This document shows positions 1-6,096 of a stretch of DNA of 13,828 nucleotides, piece by piece. The position numbers and the translations under genes are program-made. The stretch is taken from positions 1 through 13,828 of the forward strand of contig CAMDGJ010000052.1 in assembly GCA_945897545.1 (NCBI GenBank), read 5' to 3'. This DNA is from Flavobacterium psychrophilum. Its GTDB lineage: Bacteria; Bacteroidota; Bacteroidia; Flavobacteriales; Flavobacteriaceae. Position 1 is the first letter of the stretch, and each line of letters starts with the position of its first letter. The notes under the pieces are model-generated. The model worked only from the letters and a program-made list of their open reading frames with translations, was not told the DNA's origin and did no database searches.

Positions 1-1
1 A

Positions 2-181
2 GTTGAAAACAAATTAGTTGTTGAATTAAAAACCGTTGAAAATTACACACCGGTTCATTTCGCCCAAATTTTAACCTATTTAAAACTAGGAAATTACCCT
101 TTAGGATTACTAATAAATTACAATAGTAAAATTCTCAGAAACAATATAAAACGATTTATTAATACAGCTCCAAATTCATAA
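2..181 (+). CDS. GxxExxY-family protein, C-terminal part (5' end outside window)
   Basis: An open frame enters from the left edge and gives 59 residues ending at TAA 179-181. The fragment reads VENKLVVELKTVEN, then PVHFAQILTYLKLGN, then LGLLINYNSKILRNNIKRF. This matches what I know as the C-terminal half of the small GxxExxY proteins (about 125 residues), a PD-(D/E)XK-like fold of unknown function that is common in Bacteroidota. The VELK segment would hold the ExK part of the nuclease-like motif. The GxxExxY signature itself would lie upstream and cannot be seen. The gene is followed by a short tandem repeat and then the methyltransferase. The assignment rests on recalled family sequence. Confidence 0.72.
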   Translation, partial: VENKLVVELKTVENYTPVHFAQILTYLKLGNYPLGLLINYNSKILRNNIKRFINTAPNS

Positions 182-187
182 AAAAAA

Positions 188-224
188 TTTGTGAATCTTC
201 GTGCCTGCTTTGTGAATCTTTGTG
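188..224. repeat. Two-copy direct repeat TTTGTGAATCTTYGTG
   Basis: TTTGTGAATCTTCGTG (188-203) and TTTGTGAATCTTTGTG (209-224) differ at one base and are 21 bases apart. They fill the gap between the GxxExxY fragment and the next start codon. From memory, similar stretches occur near GxxExxY genes in flavobacterial genomes, but this is not checked here. Confidence 0.6.
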
Positions 225-233
225 TAATTAATT

Positions 234-998
234 ATGAAAAAACTTTTTAAACTTATCCTCAATACCATTCCTCGTCCACTATTAATTCGTTTGAGTTATG
301 TGGCACGTCCTATCATCGCGTATTCATTAAAAGGAAACAAATTCACCGATCCTATCGACGGAAAAAGTTTCAAATCGATGTTGCCTTATGGCTATGAAAA
401 ACAGCGTAATAATGTACTTTCGCCCAGCACACTTTCGCTCGAAAGACATCGCTTGCTTTGGTTGTACCTAAACGAACAAACCGATTTTTTCACTGCTCCA
501 AAAAAAGTATTGCACTTTGCGCCCGAACAAGCTTTTTATAAAATGTTCCGCAACCAAAAAAACTTGGATTACACTACAACTGATTTATTTTCGCCACTAG
601 CCGATGTGAAAGCGGATATTTGCAATTTACCTTTTGAAGACAATCAATACGATGTTATTCTTTGCAACCACGTTTTAGAGCATATTCCAGATGACACCAA
701 GGCAATGCAGGAATTATTCCGAGTTTTAAAACCAGGAGGACTGGCAATTCTTCAAATTCCGCAGGACTTGAAAAGAGAAGTAACTTTCGCTGACGATTCT
801 ATAACAGACCAAAAAGAACGTGCCAAAATCTTTGGCCAATACGACCACGTTCGTATTTATGGTCGGGATTATTTTGATAAATTGAGAAGCATAGGTTTTA
901 CTGTAGTTGAAGAAGATTACACTAATAAAATTACTCCTAAATTAGTAGAAAAATATTGCTTAGCAAAAGGGGAGATTATCCCAGTTTGTTATAAATAA
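234..998 (+). CDS. Class I SAM-dependent methyltransferase
   Basis: A 254-residue soluble protein with a Methyltransf_11-type Rossmann core at about residues 90-175. Motif I is atypical: KVLHFAPEQAF (91-101) replaces the usual glycine-rich loop. It is followed by the acidic strand DLF, by DICNLPFEDNQYDVILCNHVLEHI (split: DICNLPF 128-134 and CNHVLEHI 144-151), and by LFRVLKPGG (161-169). These motifs support SAM binding, but the substrate cannot be read from the sequence. The basic, hydrophobic N-terminus (KKLFKLILNTIPRP) looks like a short membrane-associated or lid segment rather than a signal peptide. The ATG at 234 is the first start after the repeat. No good TAnnTTTG box is visible just upstream. 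A related role in cell-envelope glycan or small-molecule methylation is only a guess. Confidence 0.85.
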   Translation: MKKLFKLILNTIPRPLLIRLSYVARPIIAYSLKGNKFTDPIDGKSFKSMLPYGYEKQRNNVLSPSTLSLERHRLLWLYLNEQTDFFTAPKKVLHFAPEQAFYKMFRNQKNLDYTTTDLFSPLADVKADICNLPFEDNQYDVILCNHVLEHIPDDTKAMQELFRVLKPGGLAILQIPQDLKREVTFADDSITDQKERAKIFGQYDHVRIYGRDYFDKLRSIGFTVVEEDYTNKITPKLVEKYCLAKGEIIPVCYK

Positions 999-1050
999 TA
1001 TGAAGAAGACTAAATTTATTCTGGCATAAATTTCGCAAAGCATAATTCGT

Positions 1051-1058
1051 TATATTTA
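1051..1058 (+). promoter_or_regulatory. Weak candidate -7 box for the plug gene
   Basis: TATATTTA matches the Bacteroidota -7 consensus TAnnTTTG except for the last base, and it lies 21 bases before the ATG at 1080. No convincing -33 TTTG is present, so this is a tentative call. Confidence 0.3.
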
Positions 1059-1079
1059 CAATTCAACAATTACATTATT

Positions 1080-2333
1080 ATGCTTGATTCCTTCTTTCGA
1101 AAAATAGTATTGATATTCCTATTTTCTTCGGCTGTCGCACAAACAGAAACCGAGATTGTCCCACCTTATAATATCAAAACGGCAACCTTTGTTCAAAGCA
1201 ATGAAAATGTTGTTCCTATTTTTAAATTAGGCGATGGTTTCCAATTTCAATTTGATGATTTGTTCGGGAATGAGGCTAACTATTATTACGAAATTATTCA
1301 TTGTGACTACAATTGGAAACATAGCGACATCCCTAAACCCGAATATTTAAAAGGTTTCGATGGTCAACGAATTCAAGATTATGAGAATTCCGTCAATACC
1401 TTACAAATCTATTCTCACTACAGATTAGCACTACCTAATCAATTTACCCAATTACTCATAAGTGGGAATTATATCCTTAAAATTTTAGACGAAAATAGAG
1501 AGGTTCTTTTCTCCAGAAAATTTATTCTTTACGAAGATATTGTAACCATTCCCATTCAAATTCGACGAGCTAGAACAGCAAACTATTTAGATTTCAAACA
1601 TAATATTGAATTTTCGATAAAATCGCTTTTAATCAATTTTCAAAATCCTTTAAAAACCGTAAGAGTAGTTTTACTCCAAAACGGACAATTCAATACCGCA
1701 ATCAAAAATATTGTTCCACAATATACGATAGGAAATGATCTAATATATAGGTATGACACTCAAACCCAATTTTGGGCAGGAAGCGAATTTTTGTATTTTG
1801 ACAATAATGACATAAGAGCTGCCGGAAATAATATTTCTCGGATAAATTCAACCGGTGGAATTTATAGTTCTAATTTGTATACCAATAATGCTCGAGCAAA
1901 TTACCCCTATTCTGTTACACCAGATGCAAACGGAAATTTCGTGGTTCGTAACATAAGCGCAACCAAAAATGAAATTGAAGCTGATTATGCTTGGATATAT
2001 TTTAGTCTTTCGGCGCCCGCTTTTATGAAAAATAAAAGTGTTTATATTACAGGATTGTTCAATAATTACAGTTTGTCACCAGAATCAAAAATGGATTTCG
2101 ACGCCAAAACAAATATTTATGAAAAAGCAATTCTCATTAAACAAGGATTTACAAATTTTCAGTATCAAGTTGCAGATGACAAGGGAACTGTTGATGCCGA
2201 AAATGCCATAGATGGGAATTTTTGGCAAACCGAAAACGACTACACCGTTCTGGTTTATTATCGCGATAATAATGATCGTTATGAAAGAGCAATTGGGAAA
2301 GCTACAGCAAATTCAACTATAATTACTAACTAA
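1080..2333 (+). CDS. Type IX secretion system plug protein (DUF5103 family)
   Basis: A 417-residue exported protein. Residues 1-20 form a signal peptide (FFRKIVLIFLFSSAVA, then Q), giving a likely cut after Ala20. The mature part contains the DUF5103 hallmarks: PPYNIKTATF near the new N-terminus, then YYYEIIHCDYNWKHSDI, then YLKGFDGQRIQDYENS at about residues 75-105, and beta-rich segments to the end. From known biology, this family includes the periplasmic Plug that closes the unused SprA outer-membrane translocon of the T9SS. The length is usual for the family. It is separated from apaG by 77 bases containing a good promoter, so the two may be transcribed separately. A T9SS implies surface or secreted proteins with C-terminal sorting domains elsewhere in the genome. 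The family is recognised; the exact orthology is inferred. Confidence 0.85.
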   Translation: MLDSFFRKIVLIFLFSSAVAQTETEIVPPYNIKTATFVQSNENVVPIFKLGDGFQFQFDDLFGNEANYYYEIIHCDYNWKHSDIPKPEYLKGFDGQRIQDYENSVNTLQIYSHYRLALPNQFTQLLISGNYILKILDENREVLFSRKFILYEDIVTIPIQIRRARTANYLDFKHNIEFSIKSLLINFQNPLKTVRVVLLQNGQFNTAIKNIVPQYTIGNDLIYRYDTQTQFWAGSEFLYFDNNDIRAAGNNISRINSTGGIYSSNLYTNNARANYPYSVTPDANGNFVVRNISATKNEIEADYAWIYFSLSAPAFMKNKSVYITGLFNNYSLSPESKMDFDAKTNIYEKAILIKQGFTNFQYQVADDKGTVDAENAIDGNFWQTENDYTVLVYYRDNNDRYERAIGKATANSTIITN

Positions 2334-2371
2334 AAACAGTTGCAAACTGTACAACAAAATCATTTTTTTTG

Positions 2372-2379
2372 TAAATTTG
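2372..2379 (+). promoter_or_regulatory. -7 promoter box for apaG
   Basis: TAAATTTG is an exact TAnnTTTG match, 31 bases before the apaG ATG and preceded by a T-run. No exact -33 TTTG is seen at the usual distance. Confidence 0.55.
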
Positions 2380-2410
2380 CAATTATTAAACTCATTTATA
2401 ACACTTTGCT

Positions 2411-2797
2411 ATGGTTTCCCAAATTACAAGAGGCATAAAAATATCCGTGTTAACTAGTTTTGAAGGCACCTACTTCAAAAACTACAAGATTCATTTTGCC
2501 TTTAGTTACGAAATCACGATTGAAAATCACAGTAAAGATTCTGTACAATTAATTTCCCGTCATTGGGAAATTTCCGACTCTCTAAACCACAGGGAAATAG
2601 TAGATGGAGAAGGCGTTATTGGTAAAAAACCAGTTTTAAAACCGGGCGAATTCCACAAATACAATTCGGGTTGCCTACTCGCTTCCCCTTATGGAGCAAT
2701 GAAGGGCTACTTCAATATGATTAATTTTACCACAACAAAAAATTTTAAAGTCATCGTGCCTACATTTAGATTGTGTGCGCCTTTTGCCTTGAATTAA
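2411..2797 (+). CDS. apaG: ApaG-family protein
   Basis: A 128-residue single-domain protein with the ApaG fold (fibronectin-III-like beta sandwich). The family fingerprint is continuous: FSYEITIENHS, VQLISRHWEISD, then VDGEGVIGKKPVLKPGE, then YNSGCLLASPYGAMKGYFNM, and VIVPTFRLCAP near the C-terminus. No signal peptide or membrane segment is present, so it is cytosolic. The family is often named after a cobalt/magnesium-efflux phenotype in enterobacteria, but it is not a transporter and its biochemical role is unclear. The length is normal for the family. It has its own -7 box upstream and is followed by a repeat-bearing gap before pruA. Confidence 0.93.
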   Translation: MVSQITRGIKISVLTSFEGTYFKNYKIHFAFSYEITIENHSKDSVQLISRHWEISDSLNHREIVDGEGVIGKKPVLKPGEFHKYNSGCLLASPYGAMKGYFNMINFTTTKNFKVIVPTFRLCAPFALN

Positions 2798-2798
2798 G

Positions 2799-2870
2799 AA
2801 GCGCTGTCCAGCTATCCGTTTCAAGTTTTTTAGTTTTCTCTTTTATCTGCCTGTCGGCAGACAGGTCTGG
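2799..2870. repeat. Degenerate dispersed intergenic repeat with GC-rich palindrome
   Basis: The gap after apaG starts with AAGCGCTGTCCAGCTATCCG, continues through a pyrimidine-rich stretch, and carries the palindrome CCTGTC-GGCA-GACAGG (2850-2865). The GC-rich palindrome stands out from its AT-rich surroundings. I recall the GCGCTGTCC...CTAT start and CTGCC/GGCAG palindromes as features of repeated intergenic elements in Flavobacteriaceae, so this may be a decayed copy. It may also end the apaG transcript, although the T-run lies before the palindrome rather than after it. Confidence 0.45.
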
Positions 2871-2880
2871 GCTAAAAACC

Positions 2881-2896
2881 TTAGATTTAAATCTAA
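2881..2896. promoter_or_regulatory. Perfect 16-bp palindrome upstream of the pruA promoter
   Basis: TTAGATTTAAATCTAA is a perfect 16-base palindrome ending 27 bases before the pruA -7 box, just beyond the expected -33 region. Its position suits a dimeric regulator, but an AT-rich palindrome of this size could arise by chance. Confidence 0.3.
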
Positions 2897-2923
2897 AATA
2901 TCCGTTTTTAAACCAAACCTTTG

Positions 2924-2931
2924 TATTTTTG
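2924..2931 (+). promoter_or_regulatory. -7 promoter box for pruA
   Basis: TATTTTTG is an exact TAnnTTTG match, 23 bases before the ATG at 2955. A run of T (2905-2909) stands near the -33 position. The final G is also the first base of an upstream in-frame GTG, which argues against that GTG as the start. Confidence 0.6.
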
Positions 2932-2954
2932 TGAAAATTATTAATTCTATTACT

Positions 2955-4583
2955 ATGTTAAAAGGATTTTTCAATGTGCCAAAAGCCGTAAACGAGTCCG
3001 TTAAATCGTATGCTCCTAATTCTCCAGAGAAAGCAGCCGTTCTCGCCGCCTACAAAACAATGTGGAATGCTAAAATCGATGTTCCACTATACATTGGAAG
3101 CGAAGAAATCAGAACCGGAAACACCCGCAATATGACAGCACCACACGATCACAAACACGTCGTGGGAACTTATCATCTTGCCGAAAAAAATCATATCGAA
3201 AAGGCGATTGCCAATGCACTTGAAGCCAAAACAAAATGGGCAAATATGGCTTGGGAACAACGCGCAGCGATTTTCTTAAAAGCTGCTGAATTGATTGCTG
3301 GACCATACAGAGCAAAGATAAATGCTGCAACAATGATTGCGCAATCCAAAAATATTTTTCAAGCCGAGATAGATGCTTCTTGCGAATTGATTGATTTCTT
3401 GCGTTACAATGTAGAATTTATGACACAAATTTACAGCGACCAACCCAAATCAACTTCTGATGTTTGGAATAGATTAGAATACCGCCCACTTGAAGGTTTT
3501 GTTTATGCCATTACGCCTTTCAACTTTACCGCCATTGCAGCGAATCTTCCTGCAAGCGCGGCGATGATGGGAAATGTCGTGATTTGGAAACCTAGCGACA
3601 GCCAAGTTTTTTCTGCAAAAATTATTATTGATGTTTTTAAAGAAGCTGGTGTTCCTGATGGCGTTATCAACGTAGTTTTTGGAGACCCCGTTATGATTAC
3701 GGACACTGTTTTAGCAAGTCCTGATTTTGCCGGAATTCATTATACAGGTTCAACATTTGTTTTCAAAGAAATTTGGGCAAAAATTGGAACCAACATTCAT
3801 AATTACAAAACCTATCCAAGAATCGTAGGCGAAACGGGTGGAAAAGATTTTATTGTGGCGCATCCAAGTGCCAATTTGAGACAAGTGGCAACCGGAATTG
3901 TTCGTGGCGCTTTTGAATTTCAAGGGCAAAAATGTTCCGCTGCTTCAAGAGCTTATGTACCACAAAGTATGTGGGCAGAACTTAAAAATCAATTGATTAC
4001 TGATGTTAAATCAATGAAAATTGGATCTCCTGAGGATTTTGGTAATTTCATTACCGCTGTAATTCACGAAGGTTCATTCGATAAATTAGCAAGTTTTATT
4101 GACCAAGCCAAAAAAGATTCCGATGCGGAAATCATCGTTGGTGGAAACTATGATAAATCGGTGGGTTATTTTATTGAGCCAACCATAATCGTAACCACAA
4201 ATCCACATTACAACACAATGGAAACTGAATTGTTTGGACCTGTAATGACGATTTTTGTTTTTGAAGATAATCAATGGGAAGAAACATTAAAATTAGTTGA
4301 CACCACTTCTGAATATGCATTGACTGGTGCGATTTTCAGCCAAGACCGTTACGCCATTGAAGAAGCAACAATTGCTTTGCAAAACGCAGCCGGAAATTTC
4401 TACATCAACGACAAACCAACTGGAGCCGTTGTAGGAATGCAGCCTTTTGGAGGCGCTAGAGCTTCAGGAACTAATGACAAAGCGGGTTCTGCATTGAACT
4501 TATTGCGTTGGGCTTCACCAAGAACCATCAAAGAAACGTTTGTAACTCCAGAAGATTATAGATACCCGTTTTTGGGAGAATAG
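2955..4583 (+). CDS. pruA: L-glutamate gamma-semialdehyde dehydrogenase (delta-1-pyrroline-5-carboxylate dehydrogenase)
   Basis: A 542-residue aldehyde dehydrogenase that oxidises glutamate semialdehyde to glutamate with NAD+, the second step of proline catabolism, in the cytosol. Visible ALDH motifs include TPFNFTA (Asn190, oxyanion hole), VIWKPSDS (nucleotide binding), YTGST (263-267), VGETGGKDF with the general base Glu293, QGQKCSAASR with catalytic Cys327, and ELFGPV near the C-terminus. It matches the single-domain PruA type rather than a PutA fusion; no proline dehydrogenase lies in the window. The ATG at 2955 (MLKGFFNVPKA) was chosen because the in-frame GTG at 2931 begins inside the -7 box and MLKGFFNVP is the start I recall for relatives. 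The gene appears monocistronic, with its own promoter and a terminator hairpin at 4625-4666. Confidence 0.95.
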   Translation: MLKGFFNVPKAVNESVKSYAPNSPEKAAVLAAYKTMWNAKIDVPLYIGSEEIRTGNTRNMTAPHDHKHVVGTYHLAEKNHIEKAIANALEAKTKWANMAWEQRAAIFLKAAELIAGPYRAKINAATMIAQSKNIFQAEIDASCELIDFLRYNVEFMTQIYSDQPKSTSDVWNRLEYRPLEGFVYAITPFNFTAIAANLPASAAMMGNVVIWKPSDSQVFSAKIIIDVFKEAGVPDGVINVVFGDPVMITDTVLASPDFAGIHYTGSTFVFKEIWAKIGTNIHNYKTYPRIVGETGGKDFIVAHPSANLRQVATGIVRGAFEFQGQKCSAASRAYVPQSMWAELKNQLITDVKSMKIGSPEDFGNFITAVIHEGSFDKLASFIDQAKKDSDAEIIVGGNYDKSVGYFIEPTIIVTTNPHYNTMETELFGPVMTIFVFEDNQWEETLKLVDTTSEYALTGAIFSQDRYAIEEATIALQNAAGNFYINDKPTGAVVGMQPFGGARASGTNDKAGSALNLLRWASPRTIKETFVTPEDYRYPFLGE

Positions 4584-4624
4584 TTTTTGAGGTACGAAGT
4601 TAGAGGTACGAAATACGATATTTA

Positions 4625-4666
4625 AAAACCCACAAGAATCAAATAGTTTAAGTTCTTGTGGGTTTT
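4625..4666. terminator. Hairpin after pruA (copy 1 of the flanking pair)
   Basis: AAAACCCACAAGAA (4625-4638) pairs perfectly with TTCTTGTGGGTTTT (4653-4666) across a 14-base loop. The T-rich right arm followed by GATTTTTC makes it terminator-like on the plus strand, and the A-rich left arm makes it potentially bidirectional. A nearly identical hairpin lies at 5946-5988, so the two bracket the DUF4143 gene. Confidence 0.8.
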
Positions 4667-4694
4667 GATTTTTCACAACAAATAAAGTTTTTAT

Positions 4695-4723
4695 ACTTTT
4701 TCGGAATTTCATTCCGAAAAAGT
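4695..4723. promoter_or_regulatory. Perfect 13-bp inverted repeat abutting the -7 box of the ATPase gene
   Basis: ACTTTTTCGGAAT (4695-4707) and ATTCCGAAAAAGT (4711-4723) are perfect inverted repeats around a TTC spacer, ending two bases before the -7 box. The site covers the space where the -33 to -7 region should lie, which suits an operator or a structure that controls transcription. It has no T-run of its own, so it is not an ordinary terminator. Confidence 0.55.
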
Positions 4724-4725
4724 TG

Positions 4726-4733
4726 TATTTTTG
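4726..4733 (+). promoter_or_regulatory. -7 promoter box for the DUF4143 gene
   Basis: TATTTTTG matches TAnnTTTG exactly and lies 18 bases before the ATG at 4752. The in-frame TTG at 4731 falls inside this box, so it is unlikely to be the start. Confidence 0.6.
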
Positions 4734-4751
4734 AAAAATAATAATACTATT

Positions 4752-5915
4752 ATGGCAGTCGAGCGATTACTCAAAAATAAATTATTACTCTACACATCAC
4801 AATTTCGGGCTGTGGCTCTTACTGGCGCGAGACAAAGCGGGAAAACTACGCTTTGCAAAATGTTGTTTCCGCAAAAACCGTATATAAACTTTGAAAACAT
4901 TGATGTTTTAAATCAATCTCAATTAGATCCAAAAGGTTTTCTACTTAAATATAAGGAAACTGGAGCTATTTTTGATGAAGTTCAAAGAGTGCCAATTTTA
5001 TTCAATTATTTACAAGAGATATTAGATAACGAAAAACAGAAAGGCAAATATATATTAACTGGAAGCAGCAATTTGTTACTAAATCAGAATATCACTCAAA
5101 GTTTGGCTGGTAGAGTGGGGTTTTTAGAAATGAATACTTTTTCTAAAAATGAAATTCCAAATAATTCTGAAATATCTATTTGGGAAATTATTTACAAAGG
5201 CGGTTATCCTGAAATATGGGCTGAGGGCATACTTCCTCAATTATATTACCCGAGTTATATTCAGAGTTTTATCGAAAAAGATATTCGGCAACTTATTAAT
5301 ATTAAAAATCTGTTTCTTTACCAACAATTCATTAAGCTGGCAGCAACACGATCTGGACAAGAATGGAATAATTCTTCCATTGCTATGGAGCTTGGCATCG
5401 ACTCAAAAACAGTGAGCTCCTGGATTTCTTTTCTTCAAATGGCGGGAATTATTTATCTTTTGCCTCCTTATTTTTCAAATTTCGGAAAAAGAATTATCAA
5501 AAGACCCAAACTTTATTTTACCGATACTGGCGTAGTTTGCAGTTTATTGGGCATTCAAAATGAGGGACAATTAGAAAATCATCCTTTAAAAGGATCATTA
5601 TTTGAAAATTTTGTGATTATGGAATTGGTAAAAAACAACACTTATATTCTAAACAACAATCATTTTTATTACTGGCGAAGTATTGATGGAGTTGAAATTG
5701 ATTTAATAATTGAAAAAAACGGAGAATTGATTCCAGTAGAAATAAAATCAGGGATGACCTATCAATCCAATTGGTGGAAAAATATAATAAAATGGAACGG
5801 CTATTCTAAATCAAAAACGGGAGGCGCAATAATATACACTGGATATGAAGAAATGAATTTGCAGGATGGCAGACAAATTATTAATGTTGCAAATTGCAGC
5901 AATTTACTAAATTAA
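4752..5915 (+). CDS. AAA+ ATPase with DUF4143 C-terminal domain
   Basis: A 387-residue protein of the AAA_14/DUF4143 family, which is abundant and often paralogous in Bacteroidota; its function is not established. Visible parts: Walker A GARQSGKTT (25-33), Walker B AIFDE with Asp75 and Glu76, and a sensor strand ILTGSSN (101-107). A winged-helix-like middle follows (SSIAMELGIDSKTVSSWISFL), then LFENFVIMELVKN and a C-terminal PD-(D/E)XK-like segment, DGVEIDLII...LIPVEIKSG. Length is usual and nothing appears broken. There is no signal peptide, so it is cytosolic. The start at 4752 (MAVERLL) avoids the promoter box. The gene stands alone between two matching hairpins and behind a perfect palindrome, which suggests a self-contained accessory cassette. 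Proposed defence or DNA-related roles remain inference. Confidence 0.88.
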   Translation: MAVERLLKNKLLLYTSQFRAVALTGARQSGKTTLCKMLFPQKPYINFENIDVLNQSQLDPKGFLLKYKETGAIFDEVQRVPILFNYLQEILDNEKQKGKYILTGSSNLLLNQNITQSLAGRVGFLEMNTFSKNEIPNNSEISIWEIIYKGGYPEIWAEGILPQLYYPSYIQSFIEKDIRQLINIKNLFLYQQFIKLAATRSGQEWNNSSIAMELGIDSKTVSSWISFLQMAGIIYLLPPYFSNFGKRIIKRPKLYFTDTGVVCSLLGIQNEGQLENHPLKGSLFENFVIMELVKNNTYILNNNHFYYWRSIDGVEIDLIIEKNGELIPVEIKSGMTYQSNWWKNIIKWNGYSKSKTGGAIIYTGYEEMNLQDGRQIINVANCSNLLN

Positions 5916-5945
5916 ACTACTTTGGTCCTGCAATAAAACAAAGTT

Positions 5946-5988
5946 AAAACCCACAAGAATTCAAGTAGTTTGAGTTCTTGTGGGTTTT
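5946..5988. terminator. Hairpin after the DUF4143 gene (copy 2 of the flanking pair)
   Basis: AAAACCCACAAGAA (5946-5959) pairs perfectly with TTCTTGTGGGTTTT (5975-5988) across a 15-base loop, followed by GTTTTTG. Both arms are identical to the hairpin at 4625-4666, and the loops are also similar (TAGTTT is shared). It would terminate the ATPase transcript and could also stop rsmG transcription coming from the right. Confidence 0.8.
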
Positions 5989-6002
5989 GTTTTTGTATAA
6001 TA

Positions 6003-6074
6003 TTGTCATTCCGACGAAGGGGGAATCACATAACTTGAGCAATTAATGAGATTCCCACTTCGTCGGAATGACAA
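6003..6074. repeat. REP-like long palindrome between convergent genes
   Basis: TTGTCATTCCGACGAAG (6003-6019) is perfectly complementary to CTTCGTCGGAATGACAA (6058-6074). After one mismatch the pairing continues for seven more bases (GGGAATC 6021-6027 with GATTCCC 6050-6056), leaving a loop of about 22 bases. The TCATTCCGACGAAG...GGAATC pattern resembles dispersed palindromic elements I recall from flavobacterial genomes. It lies between the 3' ends of the ATPase gene and rsmG, a typical place for a REP element, and may act as a transcript end or as an RNA stabiliser. Confidence 0.7.
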
Positions 6075-6096
6075 ATTTAAAGGAGTAACTCAGGTT

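Noticed and set aside
1000..1029. A nine-codon frame ATG...TAA (MKKTKFILA) between the methyltransferase and plug genes
   Set aside because: It resembles the start of a signal peptide but is far too short, has no ribosome-binding support, and is most simply chance in an AT-rich gap.
4515..4712. A minus-strand frame spanning the pruA end, the hairpin and the palindrome
   Set aside because: It covers terminator and promoter structures and overlaps the pruA coding end; no protein family is recognisable.
5149..5415. An 88-residue frame on the plus strand inside the DUF4143 gene
   Set aside because: It is an out-of-frame shadow of a well-supported ATPase gene and has no recognisable domain.
4625..5988. 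An insertion sequence made of the ATPase gene and the two hairpins
   Set aside because: The ATPase has no transposase motifs, no target-site duplication is evident, and each hairpin is a self-complementary terminator rather than a terminal repeat; only the cassette idea is kept as a finding.
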